This document shows positions 51,871 through 61,005 of a stretch of 64,000 nucleotides of DNA, one piece after another; position 1 is the first letter of the stretch, and every line of letters begins with the position of its first letter. Where the stretch lies: assembly GCA_040772225.1 (NCBI GenBank), contig JAXGYO010000002.1, positions 682,001 to 746,000 on the forward strand, read 5' to 3'. Source of the DNA: JAAYED01 sp040772225. GTDB lineage: Bacteria > Chloroflexota > Anaerolineae > UBA1429. The notes beneath the pieces are model-generated. The model was not told the origin of the DNA and searched no databases. It saw nothing but the letters and a program-made list of their open reading frames with translations. Both the position numbers and the translations under genes were made by a program.

Positions 51871-52263
51871 ATGGATAAGGTCCGTTCTGTGGTAGAGCCC
51901 TACGTCGTGGACAAGCAGCTCGCATGTGCACATGCTCATGAGTTGGCGGCTTTGCTGGGCCTCACTCCCGGTCAATTCGCCAAAGCGATCGCCGATACCA
52001 CCGATGTGCGCTTTTACCGGTGCCAGCTCGGCCTGTTCGGCTATGGCCTCAAATCAGAGGGGCTGTCCAAGATCATCATGCCGGCGAAGCACGTACCGCC
52101 AGAGATCCGCGCCGACGTAGAAGCGGTCACCCACAACGGGGCCATCTCCTGCGTCGACGTGTGGGCCATCGCAGAGAAACATGCCTACCCACGTCTCGGG
52201 CTCGCGAACATCATTGAGGCAATGGGAGTCCGGGTGAGCCCCTGCCAGCTGGGCTGCTTTTAG
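51871..52263 (+). CDS. Duplicated Cys-motif protein (two CQLG repeats), unknown function
   Basis: A 130-residue protein made of two homologous halves. Repeat 1 runs from C19 (LACAHAHELAALLGLTPGQF) to C51 (RCQLGLFG). Repeat 2 runs from C94 (ISCVDVWAIAEK) to C125 (PCQLGCF), with C129 two residues from the end. Each half has two helices with an HTH-like spacing and ends in CQLG. The paired cysteines, 31-32 residues apart, could bind a metal, an iron-sulfur cluster or form disulfides. I do not recognise a named family. GGGAGGA lies nine bases before the ATG at 51871; an upstream in-frame extension is poorly supported. It is six bp before map. Confidence 0.75.
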   Translation: MDKVRSVVEPYVVDKQLACAHAHELAALLGLTPGQFAKAIADTTDVRFYRCQLGLFGYGLKSEGLSKIIMPAKHVPPEIRADVEAVTHNGAISCVDVWAIAEKHAYPRLGLANIIEAMGVRVSPCQLGCF

Positions 52264-52269
52264 CACGGC

Positions 52270-53037
52270 ATGGCTATTATCATCAAGACCGAGGATGACC
52301 TCGTCAGAATGCGGCGGGCCGGCCATGTGAATGCTCTGGCCCTGGCTGCAGCCTGCCGGGCGGTGCGGCCCGGCATCACCACCCGAGAGCTGGACCGTAT
52401 CGCGGCCGAGGTCATCCGATCGCACGGTGGGAAGCCTGCGTTTCTTGGCTATCCCAATTCGACACCCTACGGTCCTACCTATCCAGCTACAATCAACGCG
52501 AGCATCGATTCTGAGCTCGTGCACGGCATCCCGGGCAAGCGTCGCCTGCGAGAGGGCGAGATCATCAGCATCGATGTGGGCACCATCCTCGATGGGTTTG
52601 TGGGCGACTGTGCGGCCACTGTCGCCGTGGGGACCATCTCAGCACAGGCGAGAAAACTACTCGACGTCACGGAGCAGGCACTCTGGGTGGGTATCGACGC
52701 CTCGCGCGTTGGCAATCGGTTTGGGGACATTTCCGCTGCGATCCAGGAGTTCGCCGAAGGCCATGGGTATCAGGTCGTTCGAGAGTACACCGGCCATGGC
52801 GTCGGCCGCGACATGCACGAGGACCCACAGATCCCCAACTGGGGCAAGCGCGATCGCGGGGCGCCCCTCCGTGCCGGGATGACCTACGCCCTTGAGCCCA
52901 TGTTGACCATCGGCGCTCCGGCCCTCTACGTAAAGCGCGATGGCTGGACCGTGGCTACCATCTCCGGTGAGCTGTGCGCCCACTTTGAGCACACGATCGC
53001 AGTCACCGATGGCGAAGCAGAGGTTCTCACGATCTGA
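52270..53037 (+). CDS. map: Type I methionine aminopeptidase
   Basis: A 255-residue metalloenzyme that removes the N-terminal Met of new proteins. The five metal ligands are in SIDVGTILDGFVGDC (two Asp), EYTGHGVGRDMHED (His), ALEPMLTIG (Glu) and EHTIAVTDG (Glu). The pita-bread fold is complete and unextended, so it is the short bacterial form. No ribosome site is evident; translation may be coupled to the CQLG gene six bp upstream. Confidence 0.96.
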   Translation: MAIIIKTEDDLVRMRRAGHVNALALAAACRAVRPGITTRELDRIAAEVIRSHGGKPAFLGYPNSTPYGPTYPATINASIDSELVHGIPGKRRLREGEIISIDVGTILDGFVGDCAATVAVGTISAQARKLLDVTEQALWVGIDASRVGNRFGDISAAIQEFAEGHGYQVVREYTGHGVGRDMHEDPQIPNWGKRDRGAPLRAGMTYALEPMLTIGAPALYVKRDGWTVATISGELCAHFEHTIAVTDGEAEVLTI

Positions 53038-53077
53038 GACGCAGCCAACTGTGATCAAGGAAAGCGGAGGGTATCGC

Positions 53078-53416
53078 ATGATCGTACAAAGCGCAGACAG
53101 ACAGAGCCGAGAACTGCAGCCCGGAGTCACCCATACGGTGCTCTCTTATTGCGACCAACTGATGCTCTGTGAGGTAACGATCGACCAGGGCGTAACGTTT
53201 CCCGAGCATGGCCATCCACACACACAGGCTGTCTATGTGATCTCTGGCAGGGTGCGCTTTACGCTCGGAGACGAGGTATACGAGTTCGAGGCTGGCGATA
53301 GCTGCCTGATCGAGCCCGATATCGTTCACGGCCTGGTGGCGCTCACGGACGCACGCGTTCTGGATACCTTTACGCCCGTACGAGAGGACTTTATACCTTA
53401 CGGCCCCAGGCGCTGA
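53078..53416 (+). CDS. Single-domain cupin protein
   Basis: A 112-residue cupin with the metal-binding motif in PEHGHPHTQAVYVISGRV (first motif, His residues) and the second motif PDIVHGLVAL (His). Such small cupins may be sugar isomerases, dioxygenases or ligand-binding regulators; the function cannot be set from this sequence. GCGGAGG lies seven bases upstream. It follows map by 40 bp and may share its transcript. Confidence 0.82.
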   Translation: MIVQSADRQSRELQPGVTHTVLSYCDQLMLCEVTIDQGVTFPEHGHPHTQAVYVISGRVRFTLGDEVYEFEAGDSCLIEPDIVHGLVALTDARVLDTFTPVREDFIPYGPRR

Positions 53417-53427
53417 ACAGAGCCTGA

Positions 53428-55179
53428 TCAGCTCTGGGGCTCACCGCGATCTGTGCCGATGTCGTGCAAGGAGAGATCAGTAAACTGATCCTCATCGGCA
53501 CTGCGCTCGCTCAGGTCGCGATATACCGCGAACCACTCGGCCATCTCGCTGCGGCGCTGGTTGGCCTCTGATTCACGCTCCTGCTGGCGAAAAGCCTCCA
53601 GCCGCCGGAATATTTCTGCCTGTACCCGCGCAGGGCGTGGGACCCTGTCGAACGTGAAATCGCCCGGGCCGGCTGTCTGTACCAGCACGTTGCCATAGCC
53701 CCACAGGGCGGCCCAGAAATGCGGTATGACTAAACGCACGTTCTGGATGACTCCCAGACTTGCCTCTCGCCGCTCAGAGCGCATCGAGAATGGCCTTTGT
53801 TCGACGTCGATAATTCGGTCAAGCGTGACGATGTACTGGTCGTTCGCCCAGTCGACAATCGCCCAGAGCAACCAGAGGGCAGCACCAAGCGCCAGCCCAA
53901 GAACAATCAGCGGATAGGCCACAGTACCAGCCAGCGCGGGCGGCACGCCAAACCAGGACAGCGCAGCAAGGGTCCCGACCACCAGGGTAACGACAGCGGG
54001 CAAGAAGGCAGCACGTATCAGAAACAACCAGTGCTTGCGCCACACCACCTGATCTAGCTCAGACCGCGAGTCCCGTGGTAGGACATCAAAGGACCTGATC
54101 CAATCGCGCATCCGCCTCCACACGCCGGCCGGCCCCTCATCTTCCATGATCTGGGGCTGACCATCCTCCACGACCCCCTCTCTATGGGCAGGCGGCTCTG
54201 GCAGATCCTCGTCGATCTCTATTCCCAGTTGGTTCATGAGTGCATCAGCCATCAGCCTGCGCTCTGTTGCGTGCCGCGTCGCCTTCGTGCGCTCGGTCTG
54301 GTCCCAGATGGCATCGCGTACCCGATCCGGGTGAGGCAATTGCTCCAGAATCATCGTTCCCGTCTCGGAGGCGGTCTGGATGATCATCGTGCCATACTTG
54401 AACATGCGTCCCATCAACGTTGTCTCTACGTTGATGTTCTGGACACGATCGATGGGTACCTCGTTACGTTCCTCGTAGAACAGCGCCACCTGTTCACGGT
54501 AGCTAATGCGCTGTGTCGTTACGACGACCTGGTCGTTGACCCAATCGAACCAGTGCCAGACGACAAAGATCAGCCATCCACTACCAGGAATCAAAAGCCA
54601 GAGGGTAGGATCCCATCCCTGTCCGGTGGCGCGAAGAGCGCCCACGATCACAGCCAGCACCAGGGCAATGCCAACAGTGCCGGCTCCGAGGGTCAGCACC
54701 AGGGGTATCCAGTGCCGATGGCAGTAGTGTATGACGCGCTCCGACGGGCCTAGCCAGGAAAAGTTGGGGAGACTCGTGCGCTCGGCCACCGTATCCGGCA
54801 GGACAAGCATCCGAGCTATTGCTGGCCGGTCGTCAAGGAGGCGCTGAAAAGCCGCTCGCTCTATCGTCCAGAGATGCATGTCGCTACGCGCAATGACGCT
54901 GGCGTCGCGCGGCTCGGCAAGCAACAATGAAGTGGTCCCAAAGCTGTCGCCCGCACGAAGAACGCCGACGGGACGCGAAAAACCCCGATCATCGACGCGG
55001 CGAACCAGCGCCTCGCCACTATCGATGACAAAGAAGGTGCTCCCGATATCCGCCTGGCGACACAGTGTCGTCCCGGGCACGACCCGATGCTCGCGCGCCA
55101 GGGCAGCGATTTCGGCCAAATCCTCGCGAGCGAGATTCTGAAAGAGATCACTGGTTGACAACCGGTCGATAAGATCCAT
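53428..55179 (-). CDS. cNMP-binding-like domain fused to two bacterial PH (DUF304) domains
   Basis: 583 residues: a cyclic-nucleotide-binding-like domain (1-130), two membrane helices (157-180, 193-211), a bPH_2 domain (215-295: NDQVVVTTQRISYREQVALF, DRVQNINVE), a charged linker, two more membrane helices (388-410, 421-442) and a second bPH_2 domain (447-528: NDQYIVTLDRIIDV). In the cNMP domain the phosphate-binding FGE is FGT (80-82), with R91 and A93 kept, so cyclic nucleotide binding is doubtful. Function unknown; a membrane-bound sensor or scaffold is inferred. GAGG lies four bases before the ATG. Confidence 0.8.
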   Translation of the reverse strand: MDLIDRLSTSDLFQNLAREDLAEIAALAREHRVVPGTTLCRQADIGSTFFVIDSGEALVRRVDDRGFSRPVGVLRAGDSFGTTSLLLAEPRDASVIARSDMHLWTIERAAFQRLLDDRPAIARMLVLPDTVAERTSLPNFSWLGPSERVIHYCHRHWIPLVLTLGAGTVGIALVLAVIVGALRATGQGWDPTLWLLIPGSGWLIFVVWHWFDWVNDQVVVTTQRISYREQVALFYEERNEVPIDRVQNINVETTLMGRMFKYGTMIIQTASETGTMILEQLPHPDRVRDAIWDQTERTKATRHATERRLMADALMNQLGIEIDEDLPEPPAHREGVVEDGQPQIMEDEGPAGVWRRMRDWIRSFDVLPRDSRSELDQVVWRKHWLFLIRAAFLPAVVTLVVGTLAALSWFGVPPALAGTVAYPLIVLGLALGAALWLLWAIVDWANDQYIVTLDRIIDVEQRPFSMRSERREASLGVIQNVRLVIPHFWAALWGYGNVLVQTAGPGDFTFDRVPRPARVQAEIFRRLEAFRQQERESEANQRRSEMAEWFAVYRDLSERSADEDQFTDLSLHDIGTDRGEPQS

Positions 55180-55260
55180 CCATCCTCACAGGTTTCAGCA
55201 GATGGCGCACAACAATAATCAGCCGCCCGCACGCCAACACGTTAGCGCCCGCTTGTGCAC

Positions 55261-55289
55261 TTGTCAAGAGACCGCCGGCCATTTACTAT
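55261..55289 (+). promoter_or_regulatory. Promoter candidate for the P-loop protein gene
   Basis: TTGTCA (55261-55266) and TACTAT (55284-55289) with a 17-bp spacer. The leader would be about 60 bases. The -10 matches consensus at four of six positions. Confidence 0.4.
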
Positions 55290-55356
55290 CGCCGGGATAT
55301 GCGCAGCATGCGCCGCAAGGATGGCGTCGCGCGACTATCCCGAGTAAGGAATTACC

Positions 55357-56010
55357 ATGCACACAGCGAGAGAGCAACCCAGAGAATTGCCTCCCCTGCT
55401 GTGGGTCGGCGGCTCCCCCTGCTCCGGCAAGAGCACCATTGTAGACACCTTGTGCAACCGGTACGGCCTGGCTTCCTATCACTGTGACGATCACTGGGAC
55501 CGGCACGTTCATATGGCTAGTCACACTCTCCAGCCGCGCATGTACCGTCAGCGCGAAATGAGCTGGGATCATATCTGGATGCGCGACGTAACGGTACAGG
55601 TTGAGGATGAGCTGGCGATCTACAGGGAGGAGTTCCCGATGATCCTGGCTGACCTGGCCAGGATGCCGAAGGACAAACCAGTGATCGCAGAGGGGACAGC
55701 GCTCCTGCCTGAGTGCGTCGCGCCGCTGCTATCGAGCGTGCACCAGGCGATCTGGATCGTCCCAACTGAGCACTTTCAGCGCCGCGTATATCGACAGCGC
55801 GGCCCGTGGGTTCAGCAGATTCTTGGTGAATGCACAGACCCGCATGTTGCCTGGGAGAATTGGATGGCGCGAGATGCAGCGTTCGCCAGACGCATCGCCC
55901 GTCAAGCCTTGCCTATGAACCTGCGTCTCATCCGGGTCGATGGCCAACGAACGATTGACCAGGTCTATGGCGATGTAGAGACCTGGTTCGAGGAATTTCT
56001 GGGCCAGTGA
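55357..56010 (+). CDS. P-loop kinase-like protein, unknown substrate
   Basis: A 217-residue P-loop NTPase of the small-molecule-kinase type. The Walker A is VGGSPCSGKST (17-27). An Asp pair follows at YHCDDHWDRHV, as in kinases that hold a nucleoside or sugar phosphate, and VIAEGTALLPE is a Walker-B-like strand. There is no recognised acceptor domain, so the substrate is open. AAGGA lies six bases before the ATG. The 3' end faces the hydroxyacid dehydrogenase gene. Confidence 0.7.
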   Translation: MHTAREQPRELPPLLWVGGSPCSGKSTIVDTLCNRYGLASYHCDDHWDRHVHMASHTLQPRMYRQREMSWDHIWMRDVTVQVEDELAIYREEFPMILADLARMPKDKPVIAEGTALLPECVAPLLSSVHQAIWIVPTEHFQRRVYRQRGPWVQQILGECTDPHVAWENWMARDAAFARRIARQALPMNLRLIRVDGQRTIDQVYGDVETWFEEFLGQ

Positions 56011-56089
56011 TCTCCCATTGGTGCCAAAGAGCCCCCACGTCGGCGCAACCATGAGCAGCACCGGCATGGGGGTTCGAGTAAGGCCATCG

Positions 56090-57046
56090 CTACTTGTTCA
56101 CCACGTTCTGTAGCTCGCCCTTGATGTAACCGGCCACATTGTCCACTGCGGTCTGCATCAGCCGAGCGCGGGCCGAGCGCGTCGCCCAGGAGATGTGCGG
56201 CGTCACATAGCAGTTCTTGGCCGTCAACAGCGGGTGATCTGCCGGCGGTGGTTCCACGTCGAGCACATCCAGGCCTGCGCCCGCCAACTCGTCGTTATTC
56301 AGGGCGTCTGCCAGAGCCTTGCTGTCGATGACAGGGCCGCGGCTCGTATTGATGACAAAGGCCGTCTTTTTCATCAACTTGAGCGTCTCTGCATTCAGCA
56401 TGCCCTCTGTATCGGGCGTCAGTGGCGTGTGGAAGGTCACGACATCGCTGCGCTGCAGCAGCGTTCGGAAATCCACCATCTCAACTTCTGGATCGCCCGA
56501 GTCTGGGACGAACTCATCATACGCCAAGATCTTCATTCCAAAGGCCTTGGCCACCGAGGCCGAGTTACGCCCGATTCGCCCATAGCCCACCACTCCCATG
56601 GTCAGGCCGTGCAGTTCGATCATCGGAAAGTCCCAGTAGCACCAGTCGTCGGACCGCGACCAGCGGCCTTCCCGAACCGTCTCAGCATGATACGCTACGT
56701 GCTGGGTCAGATTGAGCACGTGCGCCATGACCATCTGCGCCACCGACTGTGTCCCGTACGTTGGGATGTTGGACACCGCGATGCCCTTTTCCCTGGCCGC
56801 GTCCGTGTCGACCACATTGTACCCGGTTGCCAAAACGCAAATGAACCTGAGGCTGGGGAGCTGGTCCATGATCTCGCGTGAAAGGACCACTTTGTTTACC
56901 AGTAGCACCTCGGCGTCCTTTGAACGCTCCAGCACCTGATCCTCGGGCGTTCTGTCATAGATCTCCGTGTCGCCCAGTGCTTCCAGGCCCTCCCAGGTCA
57001 GGTCGCCAGGGTTCAACGTGCCCCCATCCAGTACGACGATTTTCAT
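56090..57046 (-). CDS. D-2-hydroxyacid dehydrogenase (glycerate/hydroxypyruvate reductase-like)
   Basis: A 318-residue NAD-dependent enzyme. The Rossmann start is MGVVGYGRIGRNSASVA, the catalytic Arg lies in FVINTSRGPVIDSKAL, the Glu in LDVLDVEPPPADHP and the His in VTPHISWAT. It interconverts a D-2-hydroxy acid and its 2-keto acid, most likely glyoxylate or hydroxypyruvate to glycolate or glycerate. AGGAGG lies four bases before the ATG. It is divergent from the AEC transporter gene. Confidence 0.92.
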   Translation of the reverse strand: MKIVVLDGGTLNPGDLTWEGLEALGDTEIYDRTPEDQVLERSKDAEVLLVNKVVLSREIMDQLPSLRFICVLATGYNVVDTDAAREKGIAVSNIPTYGTQSVAQMVMAHVLNLTQHVAYHAETVREGRWSRSDDWCYWDFPMIELHGLTMGVVGYGRIGRNSASVAKAFGMKILAYDEFVPDSGDPEVEMVDFRTLLQRSDVVTFHTPLTPDTEGMLNAETLKLMKKTAFVINTSRGPVIDSKALADALNNDELAGAGLDVLDVEPPPADHPLLTAKNCYVTPHISWATRSARARLMQTAVDNVAGYIKGELQNVVNK

Positions 57047-57164
57047 GGTTCCTCCTGAACTCTACTTGTCCGGCTGTCTAGAACCAGCCCTTTCATCGCG
57101 AGTCTGGTTCCGCTACCTCTTGTTTGATGATACCCGCTCTCGTGCGGGGTGCCAAGTCATATAG

Positions 57165-57193
57165 TTGGCAACCACGTTTCGTTCTCGTATAGT
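57165..57193 (+). promoter_or_regulatory. Sigma-70 promoter for the AEC transporter gene
   Basis: TTGGCA (57165-57170) and TATAGT (57188-57193) with a 17-bp spacer, ten of twelve consensus positions. Initiation near 57200 gives a leader of about 29 bases. Confidence 0.65.
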
Positions 57194-57228
57194 GAACGTC
57201 AGAATGATCGCAACAACGAGGAGCGTCG

Positions 57229-58137
57229 ATGCCGCTCGGCCTGTCCATCTTTAGTAACAACGTCTTGCCATCGTTCATCGTCATTGGCGTCGGCTATCTG
57301 CTCGAACGGCGGATCAAGGTCGACAAGCGCACGCTTTCGCGCCTGGCGATCTATGTCCTCACCCCCTGTCTGGTGTTCTCATCGATCATCAACTCCGAGG
57401 TCGACCCGTCTCAGTTCGGCCGCATGACTGCCTATGTGATCACTTTTACCTTGATCATGATAGCGCTGGGCTACCTTTCCGGTCGCCTGCTCGGATGGTC
57501 ACCTCAGGAGATCAAGGCGCTGATGCTCAGTATCGCGTTTACCAACTCGGGGAACATGGGCCTGTCGATCATCCTCTTTACTTTCGGTGAAGACGGCTTT
57601 GCTCTGGGAGCAACCTACTTTGTTGCCACGAATCTCACCGCGAACACCCTGGCCGCCTTTATCGCCGCGCACGGCCGCGGGTCACTGGGGCGCACCCTGC
57701 TGCAGGTGCTCAAGTTGCCCGGTATCTATGCCTTTGCCCTTGCGCTCCTGCTGCGTCCGCTCGGTGAGTTGCCCGCCATCGTGATGCGGCCAGTGTCGCT
57801 CATCGCGCAGGCCCAGATCCCCGTGATGCTCATGATGCTGGGAGTTCAGCTGGCACAGACCAGGCTCGGTAGCCGGCTCAAAGACGTCTCCGTGGGCGTC
57901 ATCCTTCGACTGATCGGCGGCGCTGCCGTAGCCTTTGTGCTGGCCCCTTTCATGGGTCTCACGGGACTGGCACGCCAGGTTGCCATAGCACAGTCGTCGA
58001 CGCCAGCGGCGGTCAGCTCGGCGCTAATGGCCATCGAGTTTGGTGCTGACGCCGATTATGTCGCGAGTGTCATCTTTTTTTCGACCCTTTTGAGCAGCGT
58101 TACCATGAGCCTTCTGCTCGCGCTGTTGGTTGGATAG
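57229..58137 (+). CDS. AEC family transporter (auxin-efflux-carrier fold)
   Basis: A 302-residue inner-membrane carrier with about ten helices. The family is visible in VLPSFIVIGVGYLLERR, TPCLVFSSI and AFTNSGNMGLSIILF. Homologues include malonate and malate transporters; the substrate here is not known, but divergent linkage with a hydroxyacid dehydrogenase suggests an organic acid. GAGGAG lies seven bases before the ATG. It is 25 bp before an M20 dipeptidase gene on the same strand. Confidence 0.9.
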   Translation: MPLGLSIFSNNVLPSFIVIGVGYLLERRIKVDKRTLSRLAIYVLTPCLVFSSIINSEVDPSQFGRMTAYVITFTLIMIALGYLSGRLLGWSPQEIKALMLSIAFTNSGNMGLSIILFTFGEDGFALGATYFVATNLTANTLAAFIAAHGRGSLGRTLLQVLKLPGIYAFALALLLRPLGELPAIVMRPVSLIAQAQIPVMLMMLGVQLAQTRLGSRLKDVSVGVILRLIGGAAVAFVLAPFMGLTGLARQVAIAQSSTPAAVSSALMAIEFGADADYVASVIFFSTLLSSVTMSLLLALLVG

Positions 58138-58162
58138 ATTATCCCATTAGGAAAGGATCGTC

Positions 58163-59539
58163 ATGGAACAGTATGAGAGCTACCTGGAGTCTGAGCAGGA
58201 ACGTTTTCTTTCAGATCTGCTGACCCTGTACGCCATCCCCAGCATCTCCGCGCTGCCCGAGCACGCGCCAGACGTCCGCCGCGCTGCGGAATGGGTCAAT
58301 AACAGATTGCTTGCAGCCGGTATGGAGAATGTCCAGACGCTGGAGACTGGCGGTCACCCCGTGGTCTACGCAGACTGGCTCCATGCGCCCGACCGCCCCA
58401 CGGTCATGATCTATGCCCACTTTGATACACAGCCCGTCGATCCGATCGAACTCTGGGTCCATCCGCCTTTTGAGCCCTACTGCGACGGCGATCGGATCTA
58501 TGCGCGCGGCGCCTCGGACGATAAGGGCCCGCTTATGGTCGTCATCACCGCCCTGGAGGCTCTGCTGGCTACGCGCGGGGCGCTCCCGCTGAACGTCAAG
58601 GTGCTCTTTGAAGGGCAGGAAGAGATCGGCAGTCCGCAACTGCCGGCCTTTGTGGCCTCCCACAAAGACCTGCTGGCCTGTGACGTGGTCCTGAACGCCG
58701 ATTCCGGGCAATTCAGCGAGACCGAGCCAGCGATTACGGTGGGGCTCAAAGGCATCTGTGGCCTGGAGATGACCGTGCGCGGCCCCGATCACGATGTCCA
58801 CTCTGGCATCTATGGAGGGGCCATCCAGAATCCGCTTCACGCCATCGCCAGACTGCTCGATTCGATGCGTAGCCCCGACGGTAAAGTCCTGGTCCAGGGA
58901 TTCTATGCAGACGTCGCGCCGCTTACGCCCGAGGACCGCGAGGCAATCGCTGCCGTTCCGTACAACGAACAAGCTTATATGGAGGACCTGGGCGTTGAGG
59001 CGCTCTTTGGAGAGCCGGGTTATACTACGCGGGAGCGTGCCTGGGCACGTCCTACGCTAGAGATCAACGGCTTGTGGGGTGGCTTTACGGGTTCGGGCAC
59101 AAAGACGGTCATTCCATCGGAGGCCCACGCCAAAATCACCTGCAGACTGGTGCCGAATCAGGACCCCGCACAGGTGGTCAAAGCGATTCAAGCACATGTG
59201 GCGCGGAATACGCCCCCGGGAGTGATGGTAACCGTGACGCCGACCGAGAACGGTTCCCGCGCGTACCTGGTGCCCACGGACAACCCGCATCTGCAGGCTG
59301 CTCTGGACGTGCTCCGCGATGTCTACGGCAGGGAGCCGTACCTCGAGCGCACCGGTGGAAGCGTGCCGGTGACGACCTTTTTCAAAGACGAGTTGGGGGT
59401 CTACGCCATCGGGTTTGGCTTTGGCTTGCCGGACGAGCGTGTGCACTCGCCGAACGAGTTTTTCCGCAAGAGCAGCTTCCGCCGGGGACAGACGGCCTAC
59501 TGCCGTCTGCTGGATCACCTTGCACAGCTGGATAGCTAG
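58163..59539 (+). CDS. M20 family dipeptidase (CNDP-like)
   Basis: A 458-residue di-zinc peptidase cleaving short peptides. It has YAHFDTQPVDP (first His and catalytic Asp), RGASDDKGPLMV (bridging Asp), FEGQEEIGSPQL (Glu pair), NADSGQFSE (Asp) and a late DERVHSPNE (His). The lid domain runs from about residue 205 to 365 (VRGPDHDVHSGIYGG). No signal peptide. AAGGATC lies just upstream of the ATG. It ends at the hairpin 59554-59589. Confidence 0.93.
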   Translation: MEQYESYLESEQERFLSDLLTLYAIPSISALPEHAPDVRRAAEWVNNRLLAAGMENVQTLETGGHPVVYADWLHAPDRPTVMIYAHFDTQPVDPIELWVHPPFEPYCDGDRIYARGASDDKGPLMVVITALEALLATRGALPLNVKVLFEGQEEIGSPQLPAFVASHKDLLACDVVLNADSGQFSETEPAITVGLKGICGLEMTVRGPDHDVHSGIYGGAIQNPLHAIARLLDSMRSPDGKVLVQGFYADVAPLTPEDREAIAAVPYNEQAYMEDLGVEALFGEPGYTTRERAWARPTLEINGLWGGFTGSGTKTVIPSEAHAKITCRLVPNQDPAQVVKAIQAHVARNTPPGVMVTVTPTENGSRAYLVPTDNPHLQAALDVLRDVYGREPYLERTGGSVPVTTFFKDELGVYAIGFGFGLPDERVHSPNEFFRKSSFRRGQTAYCRLLDHLAQLDS

Positions 59540-59553
59540 ACACCCGAACTGCT

Positions 59554-59589
59554 GAGCCGGCGAGGCGAACTGGATCGCCTTGCCGGCTC
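59554..59589 (+). terminator. Rho-independent terminator after the M20 dipeptidase gene
   Basis: Arms 59554-59568 and 59575-59589 pair over 15 positions with one G-U pair and a 6-base loop. On the plus strand it is followed by TTGCTTGCTTG, a weak U-rich tail. Being between convergent genes it may also act on the acetyltransferase transcript. Confidence 0.7.
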
Positions 59590-59614
59590 TTGCTTGCTTG
59601 ACAGTGCCGAACGC

Positions 59615-60853
59615 CTAGAGATCCCAGTCTATATGTGGCGACGGCAGACACAGCAGCCGGTCGAGATCTTCCAGCAGCTCCGGCGGCGCCGAAAGGTGAT
59701 CGGTGACCGCTAGCCCGGTCGGCGTCGCGACGCCCAGCCAGAGTCGCGTAAACGCCCCAACCGTCGCAGACATCAGAGGCAGGCCGCTGACGTGGCCTTT
59801 TTCGACGCAGGACTCTGACCCGAGGTGCAATACGTACTCGCCGGCCAGACCTCGCCAGAGAGACTCCTCAAGCAGATACTCGGCGATCGGGTCGTGCAGC
59901 GTCAGGTTAAAGTCCAGCTCACCCCCGGGCAACCGCATGGCGCCGACGCAAGCCTCCAGATCGAGGATGCGGCACTGCCACCAGGCGCTGGCTCGTATGC
60001 CGGCCTCAAAGTGCGTCTGACGTGATATACGATACTGTCGGAAAGGCTGCTCAACCAGGTCCTGTAGCATCAAATGCGCTGGCTCGAGCATCGCGACACG
60101 GTCGACCTGGTCTCCCAGCCCCTTGATCACCTGCATCAGCTCGATGAACTGCGCACTGGTACGATAGGCCATGAACAGCACCACATAGGGGCCATGGGAC
60201 ACACTCTCGGTTGAGAACCAGACAAAGTGCGACAGAGTGCCGCCCTCTCCGTCCGAGTAACCGAGTCCAAAGCCCTTTGATCCGCTCTCCATAGCCTCAC
60301 CGCGGGTGAGCGCCACTGGCGTCATCGACACGGCGCCATGGCTCGTGTAGCGCGCCAGCCGCGCTGCATGCATTTCCTCCGCATCGTCCACCGACAGGCG
60401 GCGGGGAACGCGCGGTCTGCCGGCCACGTTCAGTCGGGCAGGATCAAAGGCGATACGATGCTCGTAGCCGCCGGTCCCCATCCCCAGACGATTGTAAAAG
60501 CCCTGCTCGAACATGCCGAGCCCGGCGACGCTGTCTCCAGCCAGGGCGCGCTCGGCGATCGCTTGCGCTGTCACCCGTGTGGCGAGCCCCTGCCGGCGCA
60601 CGACCCGACTGGTTCCCACACCGGTCACCCCGCAGAAGGAGAGTTGACCATTCAGGTAACGGATGCTGCCAGGCGCCGTCAGCACGAGACATTCGGCCTG
60701 TCCGTCCACCTCAGCGACGCGAGCTTCGCCCGCGCCGACCCACACATCCATTCCCTCGCGGTCCTTGTCTTGATCGCTGAGCCACCCGATCTCGCGCCAG
60801 ATGCGATGGGCCGCATCGCGATCCCTTGCCGGGTCATAGGGTCTGACCACCAT
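59615..60853 (-). CDS. GNAT N-acetyltransferase (Eis-like)
   Basis: A 412-residue enzyme of the two-GNAT plus sterol-carrier-fold type (Eis). The first GNAT holds VTGVGTSRVVRRQGLATRV, the acetyl-CoA-binding RRQGLA motif. The C-terminal third (about 310-410) resembles the sterol carrier fold (LDLEACVGAMRLPGGELDFN). Eis proteins acetylate aminoglycosides or protein lysines; the real substrate is unknown here. The ATG at 60853 has GGGAGG four bases upstream. It faces the M20 dipeptidase gene tail to tail. Confidence 0.82.
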   Translation of the reverse strand: MVVRPYDPARDRDAAHRIWREIGWLSDQDKDREGMDVWVGAGEARVAEVDGQAECLVLTAPGSIRYLNGQLSFCGVTGVGTSRVVRRQGLATRVTAQAIAERALAGDSVAGLGMFEQGFYNRLGMGTGGYEHRIAFDPARLNVAGRPRVPRRLSVDDAEEMHAARLARYTSHGAVSMTPVALTRGEAMESGSKGFGLGYSDGEGGTLSHFVWFSTESVSHGPYVVLFMAYRTSAQFIELMQVIKGLGDQVDRVAMLEPAHLMLQDLVEQPFRQYRISRQTHFEAGIRASAWWQCRILDLEACVGAMRLPGGELDFNLTLHDPIAEYLLEESLWRGLAGEYVLHLGSESCVEKGHVSGLPLMSATVGAFTRLWLGVATPTGLAVTDHLSAPPELLEDLDRLLCLPSPHIDWDL

Positions 60854-61005
60854 GGGCACCTCCCAATAGCCGTTGTCTTGTCCAACCTTGGGATTATAGG
60901 TCAGTGCTACACCAGTGAACAAAGAGGTCGGCCGGCTGAGACCTTGACAGTGGGTCGTGCAGGCCCTATACTGAAAATGGTAGAGATAAGTAAGGAGTGT
61001 ACTCT

